From Gemmatimonadales bacterium (GTDB lineage Bacteria > Gemmatimonadota > Gemmatimonadetes > Gemmatimonadales > GWC2-71-9), in contig JACCSZ010000190.1 of NCBI GenBank assembly GCA_013812695.1, positions 20,718 to 84,717 on the forward strand: DNA of 64,000 nt. Reading direction: 5' to 3'. The notes beneath the pieces are model-generated. The model did not search any database and was not told where the DNA came from. It saw only the letters and a list, made by a program, of their open reading frames with translations. The translations under genes were made by a program, and so were the position numbers. This document shows, in pieces, positions 17,743 through 27,113 of the stretch (positions are counted from its first letter, which is position 1; every line of letters starts with the position of its first letter).

Positions 17743-20065
17743 CCGCGAGGACCTGCGACGCGAGCGCGTGGAGATCGCGGAGGTTGAATGGCTTGCTCGC
17801 GCGGAGGACCGGGCGGTCGGGGAGGGGGTCGGGCGGCGCGGCCGGCCCCGCGTAGGTGAGCACGAGGCGGTCGACGTCCCGTGGTCGGGCGGCCGCGAGT
17901 GCGTGCACGAAGAGCTCCGTCGCGCCGGCCGTCGTCCGCGCGTCGGCGATGATCAGGTCGTATTCGCGGTCGCCCGTCAGGCGCAGTCCCTGCTCGCCCG
18001 TCCGCACGCATTCCACTTCGACGCCCTCCGGTGCCAGCAGCGCGTTCACCAGACGATGGACGCCGGGGTCGGCATCGACGACGAGCACGCGCTGCGGCTC
18101 GCGCGGGCGGGCGGGGGTGAGCCCTGCCTCCGGAGATTCCCCCGGCTCGCCGTCATGGCTCGGAAGCACCACACGGAACTCGGCGCCGCCCTCGGCGGGC
18201 AGCTCGTAGCTGAGGACCCCGCTGTGCGATTGCACCAGCCCGTAGCTCAGCGAGAGCCCGAGGCCGGTGCCCTGGCCGGGCGCCTTGGTCGTGAAGAACG
18301 GGGTGAACAGATGCGACGTGTGCTGCAGGGGTACGCCGGGTCCGGTGTCCCGCACGCGGAGCACCGCCTGGCCCTCCTGCCGGGAGGTGGCGATGACGAT
18401 CTTGCGCGGGCGCCCCGGCGGCAGCCCGCTCACCGCCTGCACCGCGTTGGTGATCAGGTTGAGCAGCACCTGCTGGAGCTCGTACCGGTCTCCGAGCACG
18501 ACCACCGGAAGCCGGTCGAGCGCCTGCTCGAGCTCGATCCCGTGGAGCTGCAGCTCGTACACGATGAGCAGCGACGTGCGGGCCGCCACGTCATTGAGGT
18601 CGACGGGCGCCTTCTCGGGAACCCCCTTCCGCGCGAACGTCAGCAGGTTCCGCACGATGCGGCCGGCCCGCTCGGCTTGGTCGTGAATCACGCGCAGGTG
18701 CTCGCGCGGAAAGCTGGACGGCAGCTCGCGCTCGAGCAGCAGCTCGGTCAGGCCCGCGATCGACGTCAGCGGGTTGTTGAGCTCGTGGGCCACGCCCGAC
18801 ACCAACTGGCCGATCGACGCCATCTTGTCGCGCTGGATGAGCTGGGCCTCGAGCACCCGCTGCTCGGTCACGTCCTCGACCAGCATGACGACCGGGCCGG
18901 TCCCCGCGCGCTCGGTGAACGGGCCTGCGGTCAGCCGGAGCACGCGGCCGGTCCGCTCGAGCCGGACGACGGCGGGCGCCGTCCGTTCGCCGCGGTGGGC
19001 CGCCTCGATCAGCTCCGCCACCGTCTCGGAGGTGCCGAGTAGCGCTTCGCAGAAGCCCTGGCCCACCAGCTCCGATTCCGACGTTTCGGCGAGCGCGGCG
19101 AGCGCGTGGTTGGCGCGGAGGATCGTGTCGCCCGGACCCACGAGCGCGATGCCTTCGGCCAGCGCGTTGAACGCCGTCTCCCATTCCTCCTTGCTCCGCC
19201 GCACGATCTCGTACAGCCGGCTGTTGGCCAGCACCACCGACGCGTTGGTCGCCACCGTGGACAGCAGCCAGAGGTCCTCGGTCGTGAACGGGCCACCCTG
19301 CCGGTCGGCGACCGCGAGGGCGCCCATGGTCACGCCCTGCGAGCGGAGCGGGGCGACCGCCGCGGAGCGGACGGTGAGCCCGCCGATCAGGTGGACCGAC
19401 GGCGTCGCCGTGCCCTGCGCGACCTCGATGCGCTCGTGCTGGATGGCGAAGCGCACCAGGGCCGTGTCGGGGTCGTCGGTCACCTGCCCGATGAGCGGCT
19501 CGAGGGTGCCCGCGGCGCCGGCCACGCGCAGCATCCGCCCGGTCTCGTCGTCGCCGAGCACCACGATGGCGCCGTCCGCCTGCAGGAAACGCCCGGCGTA
19601 TTTGGCGACCTGCTCGACGATGCGATCGAGCTGGATCGACTCCGAGAGCACGTAGCTCAGCTCCTGGAGAGAAAACAGCTCGCTGATCCGGCGGTCGAGC
19701 TGGCTGGCGAGCTGCTCGGACTTGAGTTCGGAGTCGCGCAGGCGCCGCCGCCCGCGGGCGATCGCCACCCAGAAGCTGCCCGAGATCGTGATCACGGCGA
19801 GGACCACGAGCCACCAGCGCTCGTCCTGGGCGAGCCACGCCACCACGCCGAGCAGCGTCGCGGCGACGGCGTGCACCGGCACCTCCCACTCCCTCCGCCA
19901 GACCGCGAGCAGCAGGATGAGCCCGGAGGCGATGCCGAGTCCCATCGCGACCCACCCGGGCAGTCCGCTGAGCAGCGAGCCGAGCAGGGCGCTCACCAGG
20001 AGCGCCCAGGCCACGAGGGCCGACGGCGAGAGGTACCAGCGATCGCGCGAGCGGCGCAGGCTCAA
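17699..20065 (-). CDS. Hybrid sensor histidine kinase (TM-GAF-PAS-HisKA-HATPase-REC)
   Basis: Membrane-anchored hybrid kinase of about 788 residues. Order: three hydrophobic helices in residues 12-80, a GAF domain (about 130-290), a PAS domain (about 300-410), HisKA with phospho-accepting His near 425 in VAHELNNPLTSI, HATPase with N box NLITNAVQAV, DTGPGV and GTGLGLSLSYGL, and a C-terminal receiver with VDADPG, acceptor Asp in IIADAR, Thr in LVLTYAG and Lys in RASKPF. I start it at TTG 20065 because this overlaps the stop of the upstream acyltransferase (TTGA) and gives the first helix a normal distance; the frame is open further upstream but only as a shadow. No dedicated response regulator is adjacent. 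Its 3' end overlaps the convergent beta-helix gene by 44 bases. Confidence 0.9.
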   Translation of the reverse strand: MSLRRSRDRWYLSPSALVAWALLVSALLGSLLSGLPGWVAMGLGIASGLILLLAVWRREWEVPVHAVAATLLGVVAWLAQDERWWLVVLAVITISGSFWVAIARGRRRLRDSELKSEQLASQLDRRISELFSLQELSYVLSESIQLDRIVEQVAKYAGRFLQADGAIVVLGDDETGRMLRVAGAAGTLEPLIGQVTDDPDTALVRFAIQHERIEVAQGTATPSVHLIGGLTVRSAAVAPLRSQGVTMGALAVADRQGGPFTTEDLWLLSTVATNASVVLANSRLYEIVRRSKEEWETAFNALAEGIALVGPGDTILRANHALAALAETSESELVGQGFCEALLGTSETVAELIEAAHRGERTAPAVVRLERTGRVLRLTAGPFTERAGTGPVVMLVEDVTEQRVLEAQLIQRDKMASIGQLVSGVAHELNNPLTSIAGLTELLLERELPSSFPREHLRVIHDQAERAGRIVRNLLTFARKGVPEKAPVDLNDVAARTSLLIVYELQLHGIELEQALDRLPVVVLGDRYELQQVLLNLITNAVQAVSGLPPGRPRKIVIATSRQEGQAVLRVRDTGPGVPLQHTSHLFTPFFTTKAPGQGTGLGLSLSYGLVQSHSGVLSYELPAEGGAEFRVVLPSHDGEPGESPEAGLTPARPREPQRVLVVDADPGVHRLVNALLAPEGVEVECVRTGEQGLRLTGDREYDLIIADARTTAGATELFVHALAAARPRDVDRLVLTYAGPAAPPDPLPDRPVLRASKPFNLRDLHALASQVLAASSPPRSPASTAAR

Positions 20066-20907
20066 GGCTCCGCGGCGTGGCTGTGCGCGATCCGCTCGGC
20101 GACGTGCGCTTCGGGCGGCGCGTTCGGCTTGATGCGGATCGACTTGGCGGGAATCCCGACGTTCACGTGGAACGGCCGCACGTTTTTGGTGGCTACCGCG
20201 CCGGCACCCACCATCGCGTTCCGCCCGACGCGCACGCCGGCCAGGACGGTGGCGTGGTAGGTGATGCGGACGTCGTCCTCCAGCACGGTGCGCGCGTTGG
20301 TCACGTCTTTCTGATCGACGATGCTGTGTGTGTGGCTGTAGATGTTCGCGTAATCCGAGATGCTGACGCGGTTCCCGAGCGTGAGGCCGCCGCGGTCGTC
20401 GAGCAGCACGTGGCGGTGCACGACACAGTCGTCGCCCACGTCCAGGTTGTACCCGAAGGAGAACTCGACGAACTGGAAGCACTTGAAGTTCCGCCCCACC
20501 CGTGCGAAGAGGTGCGGCGCGAGCAGCCGGCGGAAGCGGACGCCGAGGTGCACGTTCCCGCCGCCGAGCGGGGAGCGGTCGAAGCTCTGCCAGAGCCAGT
20601 GCAGCGGCTTGACCCGGGCGTACCGCTCGGCGTCGACGTCGGCGTAGTACTCGGGCTCCAGGGTCACGTTCGCCGGATCGAGACTCAGCAGCGCGGCGCG
20701 GGTGCCGAGCGGAAGAGCCGGATCGGCCACCAGCGCATCGTAGTCGGTGAGCCCCGGGTACCAGATCTCGAACATTACGTCCCGCGCGAGGCGGTTCCAG
20801 TCGGCACCGGGAGCGGCCAGGCGATGCTCGACCTGCTCGAGCCAGCCGTCCAATAGCCGCTCGGAGGTCTCCGGGAGGCCGACCGTCTTGAGGGGCAGAA
20901 AAGCCAT
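20062..20907 (-). CDS. Hexapeptide-repeat acyltransferase
   Basis: 281 residues. The C-terminal half shows left-handed beta-helix hexapeptide repeats (for example VGDDCVVHRHVLLDDRGG, LGNRVSISDYANIYSHTHS, RVGRNAMVGAGAVATKNV), ending with GIPAKSIRIKP, as in maltose/galactoside O-acetyltransferases. The SHTHS segment probably holds the catalytic His. The N-terminal ~110 residues are alpha-helical and not recognised; they include FEIWYPGLTDYDALV. The acceptor may be an envelope sugar or glycerol-phosphate, which is inference. It is coupled to the histidine kinase gene downstream and divergent from the Fur-boxed porin gene. Confidence 0.82.
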   Translation of the reverse strand: MAFLPLKTVGLPETSERLLDGWLEQVEHRLAAPGADWNRLARDVMFEIWYPGLTDYDALVADPALPLGTRAALLSLDPANVTLEPEYYADVDAERYARVKPLHWLWQSFDRSPLGGGNVHLGVRFRRLLAPHLFARVGRNFKCFQFVEFSFGYNLDVGDDCVVHRHVLLDDRGGLTLGNRVSISDYANIYSHTHSIVDQKDVTNARTVLEDDVRITYHATVLAGVRVGRNAMVGAGAVATKNVRPFHVNVGIPAKSIRIKPNAPPEAHVAERIAHSHAAEP

Positions 20908-20979
20908 CGAGGAGCCTCGGGGGCGGACCGGATGTTACGGGTGTGCGGGGGTTGCCTCCAATGATGTGTGGGGTGCGCA

Positions 20980-21009
20980 GTTGACACCAGTGCCAATGGG
21001 GAATAAAGT
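20980..21009 (+). promoter_or_regulatory. Sigma-70-type promoter of the porin/ApbE cluster
   Basis: A perfect -35 TTGACA (20980-20985), an 18-base spacer and a -10-like TAAAGT (21004-21009). The predicted start point falls inside the Fur-box-like sequence just downstream. Confidence 0.55.
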
Positions 21010-21023
21010 AGTAGGTGTTCTCA

Positions 21024-21038
21024 TGATAATCGTTCTCA
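21024..21038 (+). promoter_or_regulatory. Fur-box-like operator
   Basis: TGATAATCGTTCTCA matches the 7-1-7 Fur consensus TGATAATnATTATCA at 12 of 14 defined positions. The surrounding sequence has the direct repeat GTTCTCA at 21017 and 21032. The site lies just downstream of the -10, where a bound repressor would block initiation. Expected effect: repression of the porin-FMN-ApbE cluster when iron is sufficient. Confidence 0.65.
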
Positions 21039-21065
21039 ACTAGTCTTTCCCCTGAGAAACGCGCT

Positions 21066-22214
21066 ATGCGCTGCCCGCCCCCGATGATCGCCCTGCTCGC
21101 ACTGTGTTGCCTGCCGTTGGTGCCGCACCGGCTCGTCCAGGCCACGGCCCAGGAGCCCGACGAGGAGCGCACCACGGTGGGCGGGTACGGCGAGGTGCAC
21201 TATCTCAATCCCACCGGACCCGGCACGCCCGGTGAGGTGAACGTCCGCCGCTTCGTGGTGTACCTCGCGCACGCTTTCAGCGAGCGCATCGCTTTCCGGT
21301 CCGAGCTCGAGCTCGAGGACACCAAGATCGAGGGTGGGGAAGACGGGGGCGAGGTGGCGCTGGAGCAAGCCTATCTCGATTACACCCTGTCACCCGCCGC
21401 CACCATCCGCGCCGGCCTCGTGCTGCCGCCGATCGGCATCATCAACGAGACCCACGAGCCTCCGACCTTCAACGGCGTCGAGCGGCCGTCCTTCGAGCGG
21501 AACGTCATCCCGAGCACCTGGCGCGACATCGGCGTCGGTCTCGTCGGCGCCATCCCCGGCTCGTCGGGCCTCAACTACCGGGTGTTCTTCCTCAACGGGC
21601 TGGTCGCGAGCGGCTTCACGGCGGATGCCGGCATTCGCGGCGGCCGCCAGGAGGGCAAGGAGGCGAGCTTCGCGAACCCCTCGCTCACGGGCCGGATCGA
21701 GTGGGCGCGGCCGGGGCTTCGGCTGGGCGGCTCGTTCTGGTACGGCGGGAGCGCGGCGCAAGACCCGGTGCTGGGCACCGGGTCGTTCGACAACGCCGTG
21801 GCGCTGGTGTCGGCCGACGCGCGCTACGATGTGGGCCCCTTCATGTTCCGGGGCGTGGTCGCCAACGTGAGCATCGCCGACGCCGACGCCATCAACGCGG
21901 CGTACGGCGGCCAGGTCGGCAGCCGGATCGCCGGCGGGTATCTCGAAGGCGCCTACGACCTGCTGTCGACGCTGGCTCCCGGATCCACCCACCGCCTCAA
22001 CGCGTTCGTGCGCCACGAGCGCTACAACACCCAGGCGGGCGTGCCGGACGGCATCACTCGCGACGACGCGCTCGCGCGCCGGATCACCACCGTCGGCCTC
22101 TCGTACAAGCCGGTCTACAACGTGGTCTTCAAGGGCGATTACCAGCTTCGACGGAACCGTGCCGGGGCGGGCGAGGACGAGCAGCTCAGTCTGGGGGTGG
22201 GGTATCAGTTCTAG
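21066..22214 (+). CDS. Outer-membrane porin (OprO/OprP-like beta-barrel)
   Basis: 382 residues with a signal peptide (hydrophobic to about residue 29, ending ATAQEP). The mature protein is made of amphipathic strands typical of the phosphate-selective-porin-like barrels: GGYGEVHYLNP, VNVRRFVVYLAHAFSERIAFRSELELEDTK, EVALEQAYLDYTLS, AGLVLPPIGIINETHEPP, and a C-terminal strand ending in Phe (LSLGVGYQF). It is first in a cluster with an FMN-binding protein, a membrane protein and ApbE, behind a Fur-box-like site. It may pass an iron complex or another redox substrate through the outer membrane; the actual substrate is inference. Confidence 0.82.
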   Translation: MRCPPPMIALLALCCLPLVPHRLVQATAQEPDEERTTVGGYGEVHYLNPTGPGTPGEVNVRRFVVYLAHAFSERIAFRSELELEDTKIEGGEDGGEVALEQAYLDYTLSPAATIRAGLVLPPIGIINETHEPPTFNGVERPSFERNVIPSTWRDIGVGLVGAIPGSSGLNYRVFFLNGLVASGFTADAGIRGGRQEGKEASFANPSLTGRIEWARPGLRLGGSFWYGGSAAQDPVLGTGSFDNAVALVSADARYDVGPFMFRGVVANVSIADADAINAAYGGQVGSRIAGGYLEGAYDLLSTLAPGSTHRLNAFVRHERYNTQAGVPDGITRDDALARRITTVGLSYKPVYNVVFKGDYQLRRNRAGAGEDEQLSLGVGYQF

Positions 22215-22234
22215 CCGGCAGCGCCACGCGATCC

Positions 22235-22316
22235 GTCATCCCGAGCGGAGCGAGGGGTCTGCTCCGCCGGGCTCGAGCTACTCCGGCGCGAGATCCCTCG
22301 CCGTGCTCGGGATGAC
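22235..22316. repeat. REP-like inverted repeat, copy 2
   Basis: Left arm GTCATCCCGAGCGGAGCGAG from 22235; right arm ending CTCGGGATGAC at 22316 is its imperfect reverse complement. A further partial unit (TTCGGGATGACAGC) lies at 22337-22350. It fills the gap between the porin and the FMN-binding protein and supplies the ATG codons that make that start ambiguous. Confidence 0.75.
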
Positions 22317-22320
22317 AGCG

Positions 22321-22842
22321 ATGAGAGCCAGCGCTCCGTTCGGGATGACAGCCGTCGTGGCCCTCCGCGTGTCGGTCCTGCTCGCCCTGCTCTCCCTTCC
22401 CGCCGTGGCGCAGTCCGCCCCGCCCGCCAGGCTCGCCAAGTCCATCGAGCGCGTCTACGGCGACGGTGCCCAGGTCGACACCCTCCGGGTCGACTCCGCC
22501 CGGGTCTACCGCATCTCCCGGAGCGGTACGCTGCTCGGCTTCGCGCAGGTGCGGAACGTGAAGGGCAAGGACCAGCAGATCACCTACCTGGTGGCCACCG
22601 ACTCCGCCGACGCGCTGCGCGATATCGACATCCTGGTCTACCGCGAGCCGTACGGCGGCGAGGTGGCGTACGAGCCGTGGCGCAAGCAGTTTCGCGGGAA
22701 GACCAGCAACGCCGCGCTCCAGGTGGGCAAGGATATCCGGAACGTCTCCGGTGCCACGATCAGCTCCAACGCGGTCACCCGCGGCGTGCGGCGGGCCCTG
22801 GCGGACCTCACCGCGTGGCGCGCCGCGGGGAAGTTGCGGTGA
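22321..22842 (+). CDS. Secreted FMN-binding domain protein (flavinylation target)
   Basis: About 173 residues: signal peptide (hydrophobic stretch VVALRVSVLLALLSLPAVAQ) followed by one FMN-binding domain. The sequence VSGATISSNAV matches the covalent flavinylation motif (SGA[S/T]x[S/T]), where ApbE attaches FMN to the Thr through a phosphoester. GTLLGFAQVRNVKGKDQQIT is typical of the domain's first half. The start could be ATG 22312, 22321 or 22345; I choose 22321, which leaves a short charged n-region, while 22312 and 22345 sit in repeat units. Likely an extracytoplasmic one-flavin electron carrier, served by the ApbE encoded two genes downstream. Confidence 0.85.
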   Translation: MRASAPFGMTAVVALRVSVLLALLSLPAVAQSAPPARLAKSIERVYGDGAQVDTLRVDSARVYRISRSGTLLGFAQVRNVKGKDQQITYLVATDSADALRDIDILVYREPYGGEVAYEPWRKQFRGKTSNAALQVGKDIRNVSGATISSNAVTRGVRRALADLTAWRAAGKLR

Positions 22843-23348
22843 CGGAGGCGCGCGGGCCGGTCTGGCGGCAGCTCTCGCCCGCGCTCCGCGCGCTCGGGCT
22901 GTGGGTCACGATCGTGCAGCTCGCCGGGTACACCACCGGATTGCTCTTCGTGTATCACACGACCGGCATGACGCCGCCCGGCGCCACCGCGCAGTACCGC
23001 GGCTCCGACTCCACCGTGGTGACCGATGCCGCCATGAAGTTTCCGAAATCGTACGCCGAAATGCTCAACATCACGCATACGCACCTGCTCGGCATGGCGG
23101 CGATCTTCGTCGTCAGCGGCGTCGCGCTGGCGCTCTGCGAGCGGCCCGCGGAGCGCTGGCGGGTGTTCCTCATCGCGGAGCCGTTCGCCGCGCTCCTGGT
23201 CTCGTTCACGGCGATGTGGCTCATGCGCTACGTGGACCCCGGCTACAGTTGGCTGCTCACGCTGTCGAGCGGGCTGATGGCGATCACGTTCTACGCGCAG
23301 TCGCTGCTGGTCCTGCGGGAGCTGCTGGCGCCGCGAGCGCCGCGATGA
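22839..23348 (+). CDS. Four-helix membrane protein of the flavin cluster
   Basis: 169 residues with hydrophobic segments around residues 18-40, 80-100, 113-133 and 140-160. The first loop (about 41-78) is polar and probably extracytoplasmic. A conserved-looking ITHTHLLGM at the start of helix 2 has two His residues that could bind heme or quinone; this is inference. The start is GTG 22839, overlapping the stop of the FMN-binding protein (GTGA); the stop overlaps the apbE start (ATGA). The tight coupling suggests it is the membrane partner that feeds electrons to the flavoprotein. I do not recognise a named family. Confidence 0.75.
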   Translation: MTEARGPVWRQLSPALRALGLWVTIVQLAGYTTGLLFVYHTTGMTPPGATAQYRGSDSTVVTDAAMKFPKSYAEMLNITHTHLLGMAAIFVVSGVALALCERPAERWRVFLIAEPFAALLVSFTAMWLMRYVDPGYSWLLTLSSGLMAITFYAQSLLVLRELLAPRAPR

Positions 23349-24289
23349 GGCGCCGAGCGTTTTTCGGCGCCGTCGCCATGGGTCTGGCCGGCACCGCCGC
23401 GCCGCGATGGCTCACGGGCTCGGTCGGGCACGCGGGCGATGAGGCGTTCGTCGAGCGCTGGTCGTGGGCGATGGGCCAGCCGGTCCGCCTGCGACTCTTC
23501 GCGGAGTCGGAATCGGCCGGCTACGATGCCGCTCAGGCCGCGCTGGCCGAGCTCCGGCGGGTCGAAGGCGCGCTCTCCCGGTTCGACGAGTCGAGCGATC
23601 TCTCCGAGCTCAACCGGCGGGCGGGCCGCGGACCGATCGCGGGCGGGCCCGATCTCCTCGCGGTGCTCGCCTCGGCTGTCGAGTTCCGGCGCAGCACCGA
23701 AGGCGCGTTCGACGCCGCGATCGAGCCGCTCATGCGGACGTGGGGATTCCATGCGCCGCGCGCCGGCGAGCCGACCCCGGCCGAGCTGGCGGAGGCGCGT
23801 GCGGCGGTGCATGCGGCCGGGATCGACTTGGGCGAGGGGCGCGTTGCCTTGAGGGGCGCCGCGACTCGGCTCGATCTCGGCGGGATAGGCGTCGGCTACG
23901 GGCTCGACCGGGCGGCGGAGGTCCTGCGCCGATCGGGGGTCCGCCGCGCGCTGCTGGACGTGAGCGGCGACTGCGTGGCGCTCGGCGCCCCACCGGGCGA
24001 GTCCGGCTGGCTGGTGGAGATCGCCGATCCCGAGCGGCCGGGCACGGTGATGGGCTCGACGCGCCTGCGCGATGCCGCGCTGGCCACCTCCTCGAATCTG
24101 GTGTCCGTGGTGCGCTACGGTCGGGCCGTCCGCGGGCACGTCATGGATCCCGCCAGCGGCTATCCGGCGGCGCAATGTCGCCAGGTCAGCGTGGTGGCGC
24201 GCACGGGGCTCGAGGCGGACGCGCTCTCGACCGCCATGCTGGTCTCGCCTAGGAAGTACCCGGGGGTGCTGCGCTCGTACGTTCGGTGA
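23345..24289 (+). CDS. apbE: FAD:protein FMN transferase
   Basis: 314 residues. ApbE transfers FMN from FAD to a Thr of exported flavoproteins and is itself exported; here the N-terminus MRRRAFFGAVAMGLAGTAAP looks like a twin-arginine or Sec leader. Family landmarks are RVEGALSRFDESSDLSELNR, FDAAIEPLMRTWGF, RLDLGGIGVGYGLDRAAEVL, RALLDVSGDCVALG, and the C-terminal HVMDPASGYPA with ARTGLEADALSTAMLV (metal-binding Asp/Thr region). It is the last gene of the Fur-boxed cluster and its obvious substrate is the FMN-binding protein encoded at 22321-22842. Confidence 0.93.
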   Translation: MRRRAFFGAVAMGLAGTAAPRWLTGSVGHAGDEAFVERWSWAMGQPVRLRLFAESESAGYDAAQAALAELRRVEGALSRFDESSDLSELNRRAGRGPIAGGPDLLAVLASAVEFRRSTEGAFDAAIEPLMRTWGFHAPRAGEPTPAELAEARAAVHAAGIDLGEGRVALRGAATRLDLGGIGVGYGLDRAAEVLRRSGVRRALLDVSGDCVALGAPPGESGWLVEIADPERPGTVMGSTRLRDAALATSSNLVSVVRYGRAVRGHVMDPASGYPAAQCRQVSVVARTGLEADALSTAMLVSPRKYPGVLRSYVR

Positions 24290-24294
24290 AGCCG

Positions 24295-24362
24295 AGTCAC
24301 CCTGAGCGATGCGAAGGGGGCATCCTTAGAGGCATGCCCCCTTCGCTCTGCTCAGGGTGACT
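24295..24362. repeat. REP-like inverted repeat, copy 3
   Basis: Left arm AGTCACCCTGAGCGATGCGA, continuing AGGGGGCAT; right arm ATGCCCCCTTCGC, CTCAGGGTGACT is its imperfect reverse complement. It sits between apbE and the convergent secreted-protein gene and could act as a bidirectional terminator or mRNA-end structure. Confidence 0.8.
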
Positions 24363-24391
24363 CCCGTCAGGTCAGGGTGACTCCCGTCAGG
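24352..24391. repeat. 20-bp tandem duplication
   Basis: The unit TCAGGGTGACTCCCGTCAGG occurs twice head to tail (24352-24371 and 24372-24391). The first unit overlaps the right arm of REP-like copy 3, so the duplication probably arose from that element. Confidence 0.85.
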
Positions 24392-24408
24392 GCGAGTCCA
24401 CACGACCG

Positions 24409-25110
24409 CTAGGGCGTGCCGCGCGCCCGAATGCTATCGCCGGCCACGCTGTCCACCGCCACCCGCCCCGCCTGAACCGTGTCGCGGACCCCGCCGCGAG
24501 CCCGGAGCGCGACCCGCGCACGCTCGCGGTCGAGCGTGATCTGCTTGCCCTGCCAGTCGTCGGATCTCTGCCCCGCGTAGCGCAGCGAGAACGAGTCGTT
24601 GACCGGCAGGTCCTCCTCATACAGATAGATGCCGCTCACCTGTTCGCGCACGTCGAGTTGCTGCGAGGTGAAGTGCCCGCTGAACGGCACGATGGCGAGC
24701 GGGCGGAATTCGCGGTTCCGGACCACCACGATCAGGGTCTGCGGGTCGAAGCGGGCGTCCGTCCGCTGGGCGTGAAAGGTCACGAGTGCCAGCCCCGGGC
24801 GGGACACCCCGGACCGGTTGGCGAGCGAATCGATGGCCGCCCGCCGGGATTCGACCAGCGACCGGAGCGACTCCCAACTGTCCCGGGCCAGGAGCCGGGT
24901 CACCCGGGCATCGAGGGGCACGAATCGCACGTCGAGGTCCGGTGTCTGGATGCGGAGGGCGAGGTCGTTCTGGGTGAGCGAGCCGTAGCCGCCCGCCGGG
25001 AGCGGGGCCGCGGCGCCGCCACCCGCCTGGGACACGGCTGGTGCGGCGCGTCCGATCAGGAGGACGGCGGAGCACAGCAGCAGAGACCACGGTCGCTGCA
25101 CGATCCTCAC
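24409..25110 (-). CDS. Secreted protein of unknown function
   Basis: 233 residues with a signal peptide (WSLLLCSAVLLIGRAAPAVSQ). The mature part is mixed alpha/beta, with charged and beta-rich stretches such as DLALRIQTPDLDVRFVPL and RPLAIVPFSGHFTSQQL; no family motif is recognised. The start is GTG 25110, overlapping the engB stop (GTGA), so it is the third gene of a clpX-engB unit in this genome. A periplasmic location is inferred from the leader only. Confidence 0.65.
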   Translation of the reverse strand: MRIVQRPWSLLLCSAVLLIGRAAPAVSQAGGGAAAPLPAGGYGSLTQNDLALRIQTPDLDVRFVPLDARVTRLLARDSWESLRSLVESRRAAIDSLANRSGVSRPGLALVTFHAQRTDARFDPQTLIVVVRNREFRPLAIVPFSGHFTSQQLDVREQVSGIYLYEEDLPVNDSFSLRYAGQRSDDWQGKQITLDRERARVALRARGGVRDTVQAGRVAVDSVAGDSIRARGTP

Positions 25111-25711
25111 GCGGTCCCTCCCACGGCGGCCAGGATGCTCTCGGCGAGCTCGGCGATACCCAGCCGCGAGGTACTGCTGGTGAGCTGGAGCTGGTCGTCA
25201 TGCAAGCCCAGGGCCACGGCGAGCGCACGGGTTCGCTGCGACTGCGCGGAGCGGGTCAGCTTGTCGCCCTTGGTCAGCGCCACCAGCACCGGGTGGCCGC
25301 TCCGGGCGAGCAGGTCCTGCATGTCCCGGTCGTCGCTCGACGGCTGGTGCCGCACGTCGAGCAGCCAGACCACGCCGGCCAGCGTCGGCCGCTCGAGCAG
25401 GTAGCGATCCACGAGCCGGCGGTACCCGGCGCGCGCGGTCTTGCCGGCCCGGGCCCACCCGTAGCCCGGCAAGTCGACCAGATAGAAACCGGGAAAGCGA
25501 AAGGCGTTGAGCAGGGTGGTCTTGCCGGGGGTCCCGCTCACGCGCGCGAGCCCGGGCCGGCCGGTGAGCGCGTTGAGCAGGCTCGACTTGCCCACGTTGG
25601 ACCGGCCGATCAGCGCGACTTCGGGGAGCGGCGGGGAGAGCGTGACCAGCGGGTCGGGAAACGAGCCGACGAACTCGACCGGCGCCGCGGAGAGCGGCGT
25701 CGGGAGCGCGG

Positions 25712-25715
<4 letters not shown>
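25107..25715 (-). CDS. engB: Ribosome biogenesis GTP-binding protein
   Basis: Essential P-loop GTPase (also YihA/YsxC) needed for large ribosomal subunit maturation. 202 residues with G1 IGRSNVGKSSLLNALTGR, G2 Thr in SGTPGKTTLLN, G3 LVDLPGYGWAR, and G4 ALTKGDKLTRS. The start is GTG 25715, overlapping the clpX stop. In betaproteobacteria clpX is normally followed by lon, not engB, which supports a different genome origin for this side of clpX. Confidence 0.94.
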
Positions 25716-26986
<1,271 letters not shown>

Positions 26987-27025
26987 GGGGACCTTGCCTC
27001 GTTGCTTGAGATTTCAATGATAACT

Positions 27026-27067
27026 AAATAAACAACGGCGTTTCCCGTGTTACAGGAAACGCCGTTG
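27026..27067 (-). terminator. Rho-independent terminator between clpP and clpX
   Basis: A perfect 13-bp stem (CAACGGCGTTTCC with GGAAACGCCGTTG, arms 27033-27045 and 27055-27067) around a 9-base loop. On the minus strand it is followed by TTTATTT. It lies 47 bases after the clpP stop, so clpX probably has its own promoter or is expressed by read-through. Confidence 0.88.
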
Positions 27068-27113
27068 CTGCTATGCAACCAGAGGTATGAGCGGCTCGCG
27101 GCTCGCTGGTTCC

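Noticed and set aside
20065..21175. Extension of the histidine kinase frame upstream of 20065
   Set aside because: It runs through the acyltransferase gene in another frame and then across the porin promoter; the text is Arg/Ala-rich and domain-free.
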